Assembly (NCBI RefSeq): GCF_013393945.1 | Contig: NZ_CP040297.1 | Location: 4,434,001-4,498,000, forward strand | DNA from: Nostoc sp. TCL26-01 | Lineage (GTDB): Bacteria; Cyanobacteriota; Cyanobacteriia; Cyanobacteriales; Nostocaceae | DNA: 64,000 bases | Direction: 5' to 3' | Part shown: in pieces, positions 9,359-18,536 of the stretch | How positions within the stretch are numbered: position 1 is the first letter of the stretch | Layout: each line of letters opens with the position of its first letter | Translations under genes and position numbers: made by a program | The notes under the pieces: generated by a model | Databases searched by the model: none | The model's input: the letters and a program-made list of their open reading frames with translations, nothing else | Told to the model about the DNA's origin: nothing

Positions 9359-10309
9359 TTACGGATTTTGCCATCCTTCATATGCAGCAAGTGCTACGTC
9401 AACTGCGGGGTGACTACACAATTGCTTAAATGCTTCGATTCCAGCAGATTTAATGGCAGCTATAATCTTAGTCATCAGTTGTGGCCTCTGTTCAATTTCC
9501 CGTCTAAAAGCCTCAGCAAACCTTTGTTTTTGTGCATCTGTCTGGATAGGGTAGTTTGGCGATAAATCCTCAAGTACTGCGTCTATTTCCTGAGCAGCTT
9601 CTAAATCTTGAGTTGTGTAATGATTGTTTTGTACTCCGATTTGATTACCGTTAACTGCCTGATTGTTGATGTTGAATACACCGGTGCTGTTGGGTAAATT
9701 AATGTTAGTTGTAGACATCTCTGGTTGCCCCTCTAAATTAATATTGAAGTTGAAATTGAATTTGAACAAGACGGTACTCAAATCGACACGCAGGTTTTTT
9801 ACTAATTGAAAAACTCGTACGACTGGAGTTTTATCCCAATTAATTGGGCTGGTCTTATGAGGCTCTTGATTGAGATTGTGGATAATGTTAATTATTCGCT
9901 CATAAGTTTCCTCTAAATTATGTTCGATTTCCTGTTTGTTAATGACTTCGACAACTCCGGGCAGGATTTTTAAAGATACATACTCGCGCCAAAATCCTGG
10001 CTCATTGAACTGACCTTTGTTATAAGGTGAGGCGGTAATGAAGATAAACTTTGTGTCTAAACCATGATGAATAATCTTACGCAGAACCCCTCTTCCTTGC
10101 AAGCCTTGCAATTCTCCTGCTTGTCCAGGAGAAACAAACAAAATTTCGTCGATCAAAGCTATCTTGACGTTATATCTTATGGCAAACTCGATAGCTTCAT
10201 TGGCATTTTGGGTAGCATAGCAATGGATGCCAGCTTTTTCTAACTGGTCTTTGTGTAATGTTAGCCATATTGGCTCATCCTCTAAAATCAGAACAGTCAG
10301 GTTAGGCAT
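9359..10309 (-). CDS. Receiver-domain protein with C-terminal helical module, paralogue of the operon's receiver
   Basis: Residues 3-140 form a receiver with Glu10-Asp11-Glu12, Asp54 in ALIDEILF, Thr92 in FITASP and Lys125 in VINKQE. The ALIDEIL block and the insertion after it match the receiver at 2310-3416, so the two are paralogues. A low-complexity Asn-rich linker (about 195-235) precedes a helical C-terminus ending in HPAVDVALAAYEGW. From memory, similar helical ends occur on many cyanobacterial signalling or conflict proteins. The ATG at 10309 aligns the start with the paralogue; a TTG at 10360 would add 17 residues. No DNA-binding domain is evident. Confidence 0.7.
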   Translation of the reverse strand: MPNLTVLILEDEPIWLTLHKDQLEKAGIHCYATQNANEAIEFAIRYNVKIALIDEILFVSPGQAGELQGLQGRGVLRKIIHHGLDTKFIFITASPYNKGQFNEPGFWREYVSLKILPGVVEVINKQEIEHNLEETYERIINIIHNLNQEPHKTSPINWDKTPVVRVFQLVKNLRVDLSTVLFKFNFNFNINLEGQPEMSTTNINLPNSTGVFNINNQAVNGNQIGVQNNHYTTQDLEAAQEIDAVLEDLSPNYPIQTDAQKQRFAEAFRREIEQRPQLMTKIIAAIKSAGIEAFKQLCSHPAVDVALAAYEGWQNP

Positions 10310-10760
10310 GAAGGTCACACACACCAACAGAGTTTTCTTAGCCTCAGTGAGTGTTAACAAATTGCTTCAGGTTAATTTTACTGAGCGTGTTAGTCACCCA
10401 CATATATTAGGAGTTACAAAATAGAAGACGTGCTAATTGTATCTAGGGGGAATTATTGACCAGCTTGGTTTTTTGCAATATTTGCATAATTTTATTTTTG
10501 TAACCAAGTTTCATCTGATTTTTCTAGCAAATTGATACATTCTTTATTTCGCAATGGTTTCATTTGATACTGAATCTTCAAGTTTGGATCTTTGAGTTGT
10601 AACTATTACTGCACTAACTCACAAACAACCGGTGAGATGGAGAGTAGAGACAAAGCTTTTTGAGAGTCTAGATTAAAAACAAGTGAGTCAATTACTCAAC
10701 AACCATGCCACTATAGAAAGCAGAACTGTAAAAATAGCAAAGAAAAGGCTAGAAAACGCC
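10310..10760. other. Gene-free region between divergent genes
   Basis: About 450 bp separate the receiver gene (minus) from rnz (plus). It presumably holds both promoters. I see no strong hairpin, repeat array or recognisable operator apart from GTTACAAA at 10413-10420. Confidence 0.4.
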
Positions 10761-11720
10761 GTGCAGATTACATTCTTAGGGACAAGTTCTGGTGTACCTA
10801 CTAGAGGGCGCAATGTTTCCAGTGTGGCACTCAGATTACCACAGAGGGCAGAGTTGTGGTTATTTGATTGTGGTGAAGGGACTCAGCATCAAATTTTGCG
10901 GAGTGACCTAAAAATTAGCCAACTGTCCCGGATTTTTATTACCCATATGCACGGTGATCATATTTTTGGCTTAATGGGACTGCTGGCTAGTTGTGGTTTG
11001 GCTGGCAATGTGGATAGAGTTGATATTTATGGCCCAGCCGGACTGAATGACTACATCCAAACAGCTTCCCGTTACTCTCATACCCATTTTTCTTACCCAA
11101 TTAAAGTTCATACCGTCCGTCCAGGAGTCATCTATGAAGATGAAGAATTTACCGTCAGTTGTAATGCTTTACATCATCGCATCACCGCTTTTGGTTATCG
11201 TGTAGCAGAAAAAGACCGTTCAGGACGGTTTGACGTAGAAAAGGCTAAAGCTTTACAAATCCCTCCTGGGAGAATTTATGGTCAACTCAAGCGCGGTGAA
11301 ACAGTCACTCTAGCTGACGGACGTGTGATTAATGGTGCTGACTTGTGTGGCCCCACAGAAATTGGTCGTAAGATGGCCTATTGTACAGACACAGTTTATT
11401 GTGAAGGGGCAGTGGCATTAGCACAAGATGCCGATGTATTAATTCATGAGGCTACCTTTGCTCATCAAGATGCAGACATGGCTTTTCAGCGATTACATTC
11501 CACAACCACAATGGCAGCACAAACAGCTTTAGCTGCTGGAGTGCGTCGTTTACTAATGACTCATTTTAGCCCTCGTTATGCTCCCGGCAACCCCATAGAG
11601 TTAAAAGATTTACTCCAAGAAGCCCGTGCCATTTTTCCCCACACAGATATGGCTCATGATTTCATGATTTATGATGTGCCGAGGCGGAGAGAAGTTACAC
11701 TCAGTAAGGTAAGTGTTTAA
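10761..11720 (+). CDS. rnz: Ribonuclease Z
   Basis: RNase Z cleaves the 3' trailer from tRNA precursors. The metallo-beta-lactamase motif is intact: His62, His64, Asp66 and His67 in THMHGDH, with further metal ligands in HHRITAFGY, CTDTVY and LMTHFSPRY. The frame runs upstream to a GTG at 10683, but the GTG at 10761 starts the protein at QITFLGTSSGVP, which is where cyanobacterial homologues begin, and gives the usual 319 residues. A purine-rich AAAAGG lies upstream of this start. It has no operon partner. Confidence 0.93.
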   Translation: MQITFLGTSSGVPTRGRNVSSVALRLPQRAELWLFDCGEGTQHQILRSDLKISQLSRIFITHMHGDHIFGLMGLLASCGLAGNVDRVDIYGPAGLNDYIQTASRYSHTHFSYPIKVHTVRPGVIYEDEEFTVSCNALHHRITAFGYRVAEKDRSGRFDVEKAKALQIPPGRIYGQLKRGETVTLADGRVINGADLCGPTEIGRKMAYCTDTVYCEGAVALAQDADVLIHEATFAHQDADMAFQRLHSTTTMAAQTALAAGVRRLLMTHFSPRYAPGNPIELKDLLQEARAIFPHTDMAHDFMIYDVPRRREVTLSKVSV

Positions 11721-11819
11721 AGGAGTGCTGAGTGCAAAATCAATTCAAAATTCGTCTTGGAAAGTTAGGCGGGACGGAAACCGACACCACCTACTTTCCG
11801 CAAAATTCAAAATGAAGAA

Positions 11820-11868
11820 ATAATGACTAATGACTAATGACTATTGACTATTGACCAATAACTATTGC
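11820..11868. repeat. Heptanucleotide tandem repeat (TAATGAC/TATTGAC)
   Basis: The 50-bp run alternates AATGACT and ATTGACT words with a 7-bp period. It belongs to the short tandemly repeated sequences known from heterocystous cyanobacteria. It ends about 25 bp before the permease start. Confidence 0.85.
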
Positions 11869-11894
11869 CTTAATAAATAGGGAGACATTACAGA

Positions 11895-13181
11895 ATGTCC
11901 ATTACTAATTCACCACCTCAGTTAAAAAGAGAGTTGGGGGTGTTTGGTGCGACTCTCATGGGATTGGGTTCGATTGTTGGTACGGGTGTATTTGTTAGTA
12001 TTGGAATTGGGGCTGGGATTGCTGGCCCGGCGGTTGTTTTGGCTGTGGTGATTGGGGCAATTGTGGCTACTTGCAATGGTTTGAATAGCGCCCAGTTAGC
12101 CGCTAATCACCCGGTCAGTGGTGGTACGTATGAGTATGGTTATAAATATCTTACGCCGGCTTTTGGTTTTACTGCAGGTTGGATGTTTTTAGTAGCTAAG
12201 ACAGCCTCGGCGGCAACTGCGGCTTTGGGGTTTGCTGGTTACTTATTTAACATTTTGGGTTGGGATACTAGTTGGGTTGTACCGTCAGCTATTTTAGCTG
12301 TAGTGGTGATGACTCTGGTTGTGTTGAGTGGGATTAAACGTTCTAATCTGGCTAACACAGTAATTGTCTTAGTTACTTTGGTATCTTTAGGGGTTTTTGT
12401 TGTTGCTTGTCTACCTCGTGCTTTAGGGCAAGGTGCGGACAATTTGACTCCTTTTTTTACTGGTTCTTTGGGGGATGTACTTCATGCTAGTGCTTTGATG
12501 TTTGTGGCTTACACGGGTTATGGACGTATTGCCACAATGGGTGAGGAGGCACGGTCTCCCAGAGAAACTATTCCCAAAGCGATGATTGTCTGTCTAATAT
12601 TGACGATGTTGCTGTACATAGCAGTAGCAACGGTGGGAATAGCGGCTGTTGGTGCGGATGCTTTCACTAGTGCTACGGGAGTGGCGAAAGCTGCACCTTT
12701 GGAAGTGGTGGTACGAAGTGTAGCAGGTTCGGGTGCGGCCATAGTTTTGGCTGTTGGGGCGATAACTGCAATGTTGGGTGTGCTGTTGAATTTGATTTTG
12801 GGTTTATCTCGTGTCTTACTGGCCATGGGAAGACGCACCGATGCACCAAAATTTTTAGCACAATTGAATCGAGAACAGACATCACCCTACTGGGCGGTGA
12901 TAGTTGTGGGAGTAGCGATCGCTTTCTTGGTACTCTTGGGTAATGTGAAAACTACATGGTCTTTTAGTGCCTTTAGTGTGCTGATTTACTACGCCATCAC
13001 CAATTTCGCCGCTTTAAAACTCCCCCCATCAGAGCGACTTTACCCCACATGGGTAGGTTGGCTTGGTCTTTTATCTTGTCTATTCTTAGCTTTTTGGGTA
13101 GAGTCTACTATCTGGCAAGTGGGTTTAGGCTTAATTGCGGCTGGTTTAATCTGGCATAAAGTACGGAGGGTAGTGATGTAA
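11895..13181 (+). CDS. APC-family amino acid permease
   Basis: The 428-residue protein has about twelve hydrophobic segments and begins with the APC signature GATLMGLGSIVGTGVF in the first membrane segment. SGGTYEYGYKYL in the second or third segment also fits amino-acid/polyamine permeases. It probably imports amino acids or related amines with a cation; the substrate cannot be read. A ribosome site GGGAGA precedes the ATG by about 9 bp. It converges with the FGGY kinase gene across a repeat-rich gap. Confidence 0.87.
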   Translation: MSITNSPPQLKRELGVFGATLMGLGSIVGTGVFVSIGIGAGIAGPAVVLAVVIGAIVATCNGLNSAQLAANHPVSGGTYEYGYKYLTPAFGFTAGWMFLVAKTASAATAALGFAGYLFNILGWDTSWVVPSAILAVVVMTLVVLSGIKRSNLANTVIVLVTLVSLGVFVVACLPRALGQGADNLTPFFTGSLGDVLHASALMFVAYTGYGRIATMGEEARSPRETIPKAMIVCLILTMLLYIAVATVGIAAVGADAFTSATGVAKAAPLEVVVRSVAGSGAAIVLAVGAITAMLGVLLNLILGLSRVLLAMGRRTDAPKFLAQLNREQTSPYWAVIVVGVAIAFLVLLGNVKTTWSFSAFSVLIYYAITNFAALKLPPSERLYPTWVGWLGLLSCLFLAFWVESTIWQVGLGLIAAGLIWHKVRRVVM

Positions 13182-13341
13182 GTGCTGAGTGCTGAGTGCT
13201 GAGTAGGGAAGTAAGAGAGTGAGGGAGTGTACTTCGACTACGCTCAGTAACCGGGAGTGAGGGAGAAAGAAGGGCTATTAGTTATTGTCTTTTCACTCAC
13301 AACTCAGCACTCACAACTCAGCACTCAGCACTCAGCACTCA
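13180..13341. repeat. Inverted arrays of AGTGCTGAG-type tandem repeats
   Basis: Copies of GTGCTGA follow the permease stop at 13180-13203, and the reverse-complement form (CTCAGCA) repeats at 13297-13341. The two arrays could fold into a long hairpin between two convergent genes and may act as a bidirectional terminator. The right array runs into the end of the kinase gene. Confidence 0.8.
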
Positions 13342-14578
13342 TCGCCAGCAACGCCGTACCATAGGCGGCTTCTGTGTTGTGGGAGGAATCTACAGGTACT
13401 TGGAGATGGCGTTGACGAATAGTCGTCCAGGTGGGATTTTTTGCTCCACCACCGGCGGTGTAGACGTGATTTAGGGTGTCTGCACCTAATTTTTGTAATA
13501 ACTCATAGCCCTGGGCTTCGATGCGGGCAATACTTTCTAATAATCCGTGGAGAAATTCGACTGGGTTATCTGGGCGGGGTGTGAGTCTTGGGGGTAAATG
13601 GGGATCATTGATGGGAAAGCGATCGCCTACCTGCAATAAGGGATAATAATCTAACTCGCTAGTTTTACTCTCATCAATCTCACGGCTGAGATTTACTAAT
13701 TGAGTATCTGTAAAAAACTCTCGTAATACTGCCCCACCTGTATTAGAAGCACCACCAGTGAGCCACAAATCACCAAGTCGATGGCTGTAAATTCCGTAGC
13801 GCGCATCTTCTACACGGGTGCGACTTAAGAGTTTCAGGACTAGGGTGGAACCAAGGGAGGTGACAGCTTCCCCTGGGGATTTTGCCCCACTGGCTAGAAA
13901 CGCCGCAATACTATCAGTTGTACCAGTACAGACTAAACAATCTGGTGGGAATAAAAACTGCTGGGCTATTTGGGGACGCAATTCTCCAACCGGTGTTCCA
14001 GGCGGTAGAATTTGGGGGAGATAAATGGGGATGTTTAGGCTTTCTAACCATTCTGGATACTGTAATTTTTCTACGTCATATCCCAGTTTTAAGGCGTTGT
14101 GATAGTCGCTGATACCTAACTTGCCATGTAGGAGGAATCCTAGCCAGTCGGCTTGATGCAAGAAATATCTCGCCTCGCTAAAGGAGGGTAATTGCATCAT
14201 CCACAACAACTTAGCCAAGCTGGAGGTGGCACTTAAAACCGTATGATTTGGGGGCGCAATATCTCTCAAACCTGCTAGCACAGATGATCCCCGCCCATCG
14301 TTGTAGAGTAAAGGTGTGTCTACTGGTGTACCTGTGGCATCGCATAATAAGACTGTAGACGAAGTACCGTTGATAGCGATCGCCTTCACTTCTCGACGCA
14401 CTTGTTCTGGGATTTGTGTGAGTAAGCTAAATAAAGCTTCCTGCCAACTAGACACCAAGCTAAAATTATCCTTGGTTTGCCAAGGATACTGCACTTGTGC
14501 CTGAATATTACCAGCCGCATCAATGACTACTGCCCTAGCACCAGATGTCCCAAAGTCGATCCCCAAATAAAAATTCAT
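13325..14578 (-). CDS. FGGY-family sugar kinase (ribulose/xylulose kinase-like)
   Basis: FGGY kinases phosphorylate sugars with ATP. The N-terminal phosphate motif DFGTSGARA lies at residues 8-16, and adenosine-binding glycines appear near the C-terminus in TAGGGAKN. At 417 residues it is shorter than bacterial xylulokinases and close to the compact cyanobacterial/plant type; the Synechococcus member is reported to act on D-ribulose, so that substrate is the best guess. The last residues MSAEC and the stop codon are encoded by the tandem repeat that fills the downstream gap, so the true ancestral C-terminus may be altered. Confidence 0.85.
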   Translation of the reverse strand: MNFYLGIDFGTSGARAVVIDAAGNIQAQVQYPWQTKDNFSLVSSWQEALFSLLTQIPEQVRREVKAIAINGTSSTVLLCDATGTPVDTPLLYNDGRGSSVLAGLRDIAPPNHTVLSATSSLAKLLWMMQLPSFSEARYFLHQADWLGFLLHGKLGISDYHNALKLGYDVEKLQYPEWLESLNIPIYLPQILPPGTPVGELRPQIAQQFLFPPDCLVCTGTTDSIAAFLASGAKSPGEAVTSLGSTLVLKLLSRTRVEDARYGIYSHRLGDLWLTGGASNTGGAVLREFFTDTQLVNLSREIDESKTSELDYYPLLQVGDRFPINDPHLPPRLTPRPDNPVEFLHGLLESIARIEAQGYELLQKLGADTLNHVYTAGGGAKNPTWTTIRQRHLQVPVDSSHNTEAAYGTALLAMSAEC

Positions 14579-14721
14579 AGTTTTATAAATTTTTTTAATG
14601 AAAAATAACTAAGACTACTGACTAATAACTGCTTTTGTTGCATCTTGTTACAAGATATTCCAAAATGCTGGAGAAACAAGGAAAAGTAGTAAACGAAACT
14701 GTTCAAAATTGATTTAAGTTT

Positions 14722-14727
14722 AGGAGG
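14722..14727 (+). promoter_or_regulatory. Strong ribosome binding site of psaM
   Basis: AGGAGG lies 9 bp before the psaM ATG. It is one of the strongest Shine-Dalgarno matches in the window and fixes the start of this very short gene. Confidence 0.8.
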
Positions 14728-14736
14728 TTTCTTCCC

Positions 14737-14832
14737 ATGCCTATTTCCGATACTCAAGTGTACATTGCTCTGATTGTGGCTCTAATTCCAGGTATTCTGG
14801 CTTGGCGTTTAGCAACAGAACTCTACAAGTAA
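14737..14832 (+). CDS. psaM: Photosystem I reaction centre subunit XII (PsaM)
   Basis: The 31-residue protein starts MPISDTQVYIALIVALIPG and ends RLATELYK, matching the known PsaM pattern of one membrane helix followed by a conserved LATELYK-like end. PsaM sits at the monomer interface of trimeric photosystem I in the thylakoid membrane. The gene stands alone, preceded by a strong ribosome site and followed by a hairpin at 14952-14988. It is a defining cyanobacterial marker. Confidence 0.95.
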   Translation: MPISDTQVYIALIVALIPGILAWRLATELYK

Positions 14833-14951
14833 GGCTAAAAAGCAACATCATGAGTGTGGCAAGGTGTCACATCTAGTTGGACACTAATCATGAAAACTTT
14901 TAATGAGCAGTTACCCAAAAAGCTAGGTGTGATGTCAAGTTGCTGATGCTC

Positions 14952-14988
14952 AAACACAATAGTCCAGACAGTCTGGATTATTGTGTTT
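14952..14988 (+). terminator. Long hairpin downstream of psaM
   Basis: AAACACAATA pairs with TATTGTGTTT and the inner TCCAGA pairs with TCTGGA around a 3-base loop. It lies 120 bp after psaM. There is no long T tract, so it may be a terminator or an RNA-stabilising end. Confidence 0.6.
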
Positions 14989-15846
14989 AAGAGGATGTTT
15001 GAAAAGTTTCAGTAGGTATAAAAATGTCATTCTGACTGGAGCGTAAGGAAGAATCTAGGTTTTGTGGTACATACCGAGATGTTTCATTCCGCTACGCTGC
15101 ATTCAACATGACAAAGAAACAAACTTTTCCAACGTTCTCTAACAAGTGAGTAAATAGTTGATTTTTTTATACAAATGACTTACGTAATATTATTTAAGTT
15201 AGCAAAAGTGATATGCCAGAGTTAAAGCGATCGCCGTAAGCTATGACCCAATCTGAATCAATTTAAGTTCTGAGCTTTATTGACGATTCAGCTTGTATTA
15301 ACGGATTAAAATTGACAAATGTAAGTTTTTATTGATACTTTGGAATGGTTTAATTCCCACAAATCAGTAAACACTAAATTGGACATTATACAGTAACAGT
15401 AAGTTCATCAGTGAGACTGCAACTCGGAATTGACATTCACTACTAAAAGAATAATAATCCTGGCAGATAAGGTGCAGTTTCCAAATACTGGTGGCTGAAT
15501 CTCTTGAAGAAGAATTCAGAAGTCAGAATCAATTAGTGGCGGATCTGAATCCCCCACTAAATTGAAGACTGGTAAATCTTTGATTTAGCGGGGGTCTTAA
15601 ACCCGTTTATTCATCCGCCAGTCGTACAGAATACCCAACTGAATTCTGACTCCTGACTCCTGAATTCTATTTAGATACAATTATGCCAACCAGTTACCTA
15701 CGTGTGTTTTGTATTTTTTTAACAAATATCATACGTGTAGCAATTGGGAAAAAATGAAGTAATATGTCAGCTAATCTTAGCCGTCATTATTGCTAGTAAG
15801 CTATTGACGACTCAGCTATTCAATCAGGTGATTTCTTTTAAGCATC
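14989..15846. other. Gene-free region with dispersed repeat fragments
   Basis: About 860 bp carry no convincing coding frame. Bases 15030-15120 resemble a dispersed cyanobacterial repeat. An imperfect inverted repeat near 15545-15605 pairs CCCCCACTAAA with TTTAGCGGGGGT. TGACTCC-type short repeats occur at 15649-15666. Confidence 0.5.
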
Positions 15847-16263
15847 ATGAACGCTATCCAACCTTCTCAACCTCCACAACAACCACAATCACAACCGCAA
15901 CATCGTGCTGTCCCTCGTCCCAAACGGCATCTACGTCAGCGTTCTTACCGAGTGATGGCAATAGAAACCACAGCGAAGATAGCAGTAAATTTTGCAATTT
16001 CTGCCGCCGCCGCATCTGCCTTAACGCAACTTTTACCCTATCAATGGTCACAGCAAGATAAGTTGCAGGAAGTCCATACTGAAGTTAAGCAAATGGAAAA
16101 ACGGGTCAGTACTTTACAAACACAGCTAAACCGGAATTTTGATCCCAGTCAAACTAATAGCATTAGGCAACAGCAAGGATACAAATTTGCACCTAATCAG
16201 ATGCCGATAGTCTTGACTAATCAAGAGGAAGCAGAAATAGATACGCCATCTTCCTTACCCTAA
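15847..16263 (+). CDS. Small membrane-anchored protein with coiled coil, function unknown
   Basis: The 138-residue protein starts with a Pro/Gln-rich basic segment (1-35), then a moderately hydrophobic stretch near 40-65 (IAVNFAISAAAASALTQLL) that could cross the membrane, then a charged helix (KLQEVHTEVKQMEKRVSTLQTQL) likely to form a coiled coil. The composition and the conserved-looking core suggest a real cyanobacterial gene. I cannot name a family or function. No partner gene lies nearby in the same orientation. Confidence 0.65.
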   Translation: MNAIQPSQPPQQPQSQPQHRAVPRPKRHLRQRSYRVMAIETTAKIAVNFAISAAAASALTQLLPYQWSQQDKLQEVHTEVKQMEKRVSTLQTQLNRNFDPSQTNSIRQQQGYKFAPNQMPIVLTNQEEAEIDTPSSLP

Positions 16264-16761
16264 AAATTATGATCTAGAATGGGAAATTCAGCACCAGGGA
16301 CAGGCTTGCGCCTTGAACGTCAGCCAAATGGAAATAGCCTTGAAATTCTCTTAATATCTATGTTTAATTATGGGTTACTTTCCTCATCTACCTAACAACT
16401 ACTTGCATAAATAAATTATTTAATAGTTATTTAGTTATTAGTTATTAGTCATTAGTTATTAGTCATTAGTCATTAGTCATTAGTAGGTTGGGGCAGCCCT
16501 GCGTTGCGGAGCCAGTTGCATGGGCGGGTCTCCCGACTTGTGCAAACTGGCATCGGGTTTCCCGCGTTGTAGCAAATGGCGTTGGAGGCTTTGCGTCATC
16601 CAACATGATCTTGTAAACCCGATGTATATCTTTGCGTATTTTTCCCGGTTGTGTGGACTGGCGTTCAAAATTAAGTTTTTTTGAACTATTAACTATTGAC
16701 TCTTGACTAGAGGCACGTATCAGCTTAACTCCCAATCTTCACTCATGACCAAGGAAATACA
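16264..16761. repeat. Repeat-filled gap: heptad array plus GC-rich dispersed repeat
   Basis: Bases 16421-16484 repeat TTATTAG/TCATTAG with a 7-bp period. Bases 16485-16610 hold a GC-rich element with GCGTTG, CAGTTGC and CAAACTGGC words, related to text at 49855-49905. Short frames here on the minus strand are made by the repeats and are not genes. Confidence 0.7.
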
Positions 16762-18051
16762 ATGTCAAATTTCGATCTGGTGATTAAGTTATTTTTGCAA
16801 CTGACAGTCATTTTAGCTACTTGTCGCATTGTCACAATTTTTGGCAAACGCTATCTTGGTCAAACTGATGTTGTTTGTGAAATGATCGCAGGTGTGATGC
16901 TAGGCCCTTCGCTACTGGGTTTGATTGCACCAGAATTTCAGCAATGGCTATTTCCCAAGCTACCGATATTAACTGCATTAGGGACGAAAATACCCAATCC
17001 GTCGATGTCGATTTTATATGCTATTAGCCAAATTGGGTTAGCAATTTATATGTTTCTCATTGGGTTGGAATTTAATACCAAACTCATCAGACACCATATC
17101 AAAAGTGCAGGAATTTTATCTGCGGCGGGGATTATTACGCCTTTTATTTTAGGTGCGATCGCTTCTTTCTGGTTACATGGTAATGGCGAATTTTTCCAAC
17201 CTAAAGTTACACTGTGGTCTGGTGCTTTGTTTATGGGTGCGGCCATGACTATTACAGCATTTCCCATGCTAGCTCGCATCCTTTACGAAAAGGGCTTGAC
17301 AAAAACCCGCTTTGGTACATTAGCTATAGGTGCAGCATCAGTTGATGATGGTGTGGCGTGGTGTTTACTGGCAATTGTCCTGGCTAGTGTAAAAAATTCT
17401 AGCAGTATTGCTATTCTAGCGATCGGTGGCGGGATTGCTTACGTGCTATTGGCAATTTTCATCGGTCAGCCTCTGCTGAGTAAATTTGTGACGTTGACAA
17501 GACGAGATGGTGGTGTAAGTCGGCAAATCCTCACTTTATTGTTGATTGTATTAATGTTCTGTGCTTGGTTTACTGATGTCACGGGTATCTATGCAATTTT
17601 TGGTGCATTCATCTTGGGTGCAGTAACACCACGAGGAGAATTTGGTGAACAAATCCGCCAGTACACGGAATTTTTGACAACTTCCTTTCTCTTGCCGATA
17701 TTTTTTGTCTTCTCTGGACTTAACACCCAAATCGGGTTAGTCAACACACCAATTTTGTGGGGCATTACTATTTTGATTGTGGCGATCGCTATTATTGGTA
17801 AAGGTGTTGCTTGTATGCTAGCAGCAAAGTTAGCTAAAGAGAATTGGCGAGAATCAGCAGTTATTGGTACTTTAATGAATGCTCGCGGTTTAATGGAGTT
17901 AATTATCCTCAATATCGGTTTAGAACAAGGGGTGATTACTCCCACGTTATTTACCATCATGGTAATTATGGCGATTGTCACAACCCTGATGGCATCACCA
18001 CTGCTAACTCTATTATTGAATGGTACAGAGTACGAAAAAGCTGCTGTTTAA
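16762..18051 (+). CDS. CPA2-type cation/proton antiporter
   Basis: The 429-residue membrane protein has about twelve hydrophobic segments. Family features include GVMLGPSLLG in the second segment, FLIGLEFN, and the ion-binding pair Asp195-Asp196 in AASVDDGVAW, which fits electrogenic members of the CPA2 family. It ends soon after the membrane domain, without the RCK/TrkA-N domain of Kef channels. A role in Na+ or K+ export against protons is likely; the ion cannot be read. The gene stands alone. Confidence 0.87.
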   Translation: MSNFDLVIKLFLQLTVILATCRIVTIFGKRYLGQTDVVCEMIAGVMLGPSLLGLIAPEFQQWLFPKLPILTALGTKIPNPSMSILYAISQIGLAIYMFLIGLEFNTKLIRHHIKSAGILSAAGIITPFILGAIASFWLHGNGEFFQPKVTLWSGALFMGAAMTITAFPMLARILYEKGLTKTRFGTLAIGAASVDDGVAWCLLAIVLASVKNSSSIAILAIGGGIAYVLLAIFIGQPLLSKFVTLTRRDGGVSRQILTLLLIVLMFCAWFTDVTGIYAIFGAFILGAVTPRGEFGEQIRQYTEFLTTSFLLPIFFVFSGLNTQIGLVNTPILWGITILIVAIAIIGKGVACMLAAKLAKENWRESAVIGTLMNARGLMELIILNIGLEQGVITPTLFTIMVIMAIVTTLMASPLLTLLLNGTEYEKAAV

Positions 18052-18269
18052 TTTAAGTTAGAAGTTAGTAGGATGCGTCAGTAAGAATAATTTCTCGGTA
18101 CAGCTAGGTTTTCTCGAACTGACGCATCTAAATATAGGACTTACGCACTCAACCAATAAATCCTTCTAAAAGTGGTCAATAGTCAATAGTCAATAGTCAA
18201 AATCAAGTTTTTTCGACTGTTGACTATTGACAAAAAAGCTAGAAAATTTGGGGACACTGCGTAACCCGA

Positions 18270-18384
18270 ATTTCTCACGAAATTGATAAAACCGAATTAC
18301 AGAGGCTGTAGGGGCGGGTTCACAAATATGCTTCAATCATTCACGAATATCTCATGAACCCGCCCCTACCGTTTTGTGAGAAAT
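18270..18384. mobile_element. 115-bp foldback (MITE-like) element, copy 1
   Basis: Outer arms ATTTCTCACGAAA and TTTTGTGAGAAAT are imperfect inverted repeats. Inner arms at 18308-18322 and 18355-18369 (GTAGGGGCGGG side) are perfect over 15 bp. The core between the inner arms runs in the opposite direction to that in copy 3 at 48342-48456 while the flanks run the same way. There is no coding capacity. Confidence 0.8.
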
Positions 18385-18536
18385 GCAGGGTAAGTCCTAT
18401 AATATTAGGGTAAGAATTCAGCACCCAGGAGTCAGAAGTCAGAATTAATCAGGGTTTAGGAATATTAGCTTACTCATCAAATATGAGAATTTGAACTATT
18501 CTGACTCCTGTATTCTGACTCCTGAATCCTTACATA

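Noticed and set aside
16466..16735. Minus-strand frame of 89 codons
   Set aside because: It is built from a GC-rich dispersed repeat and a heptad array.
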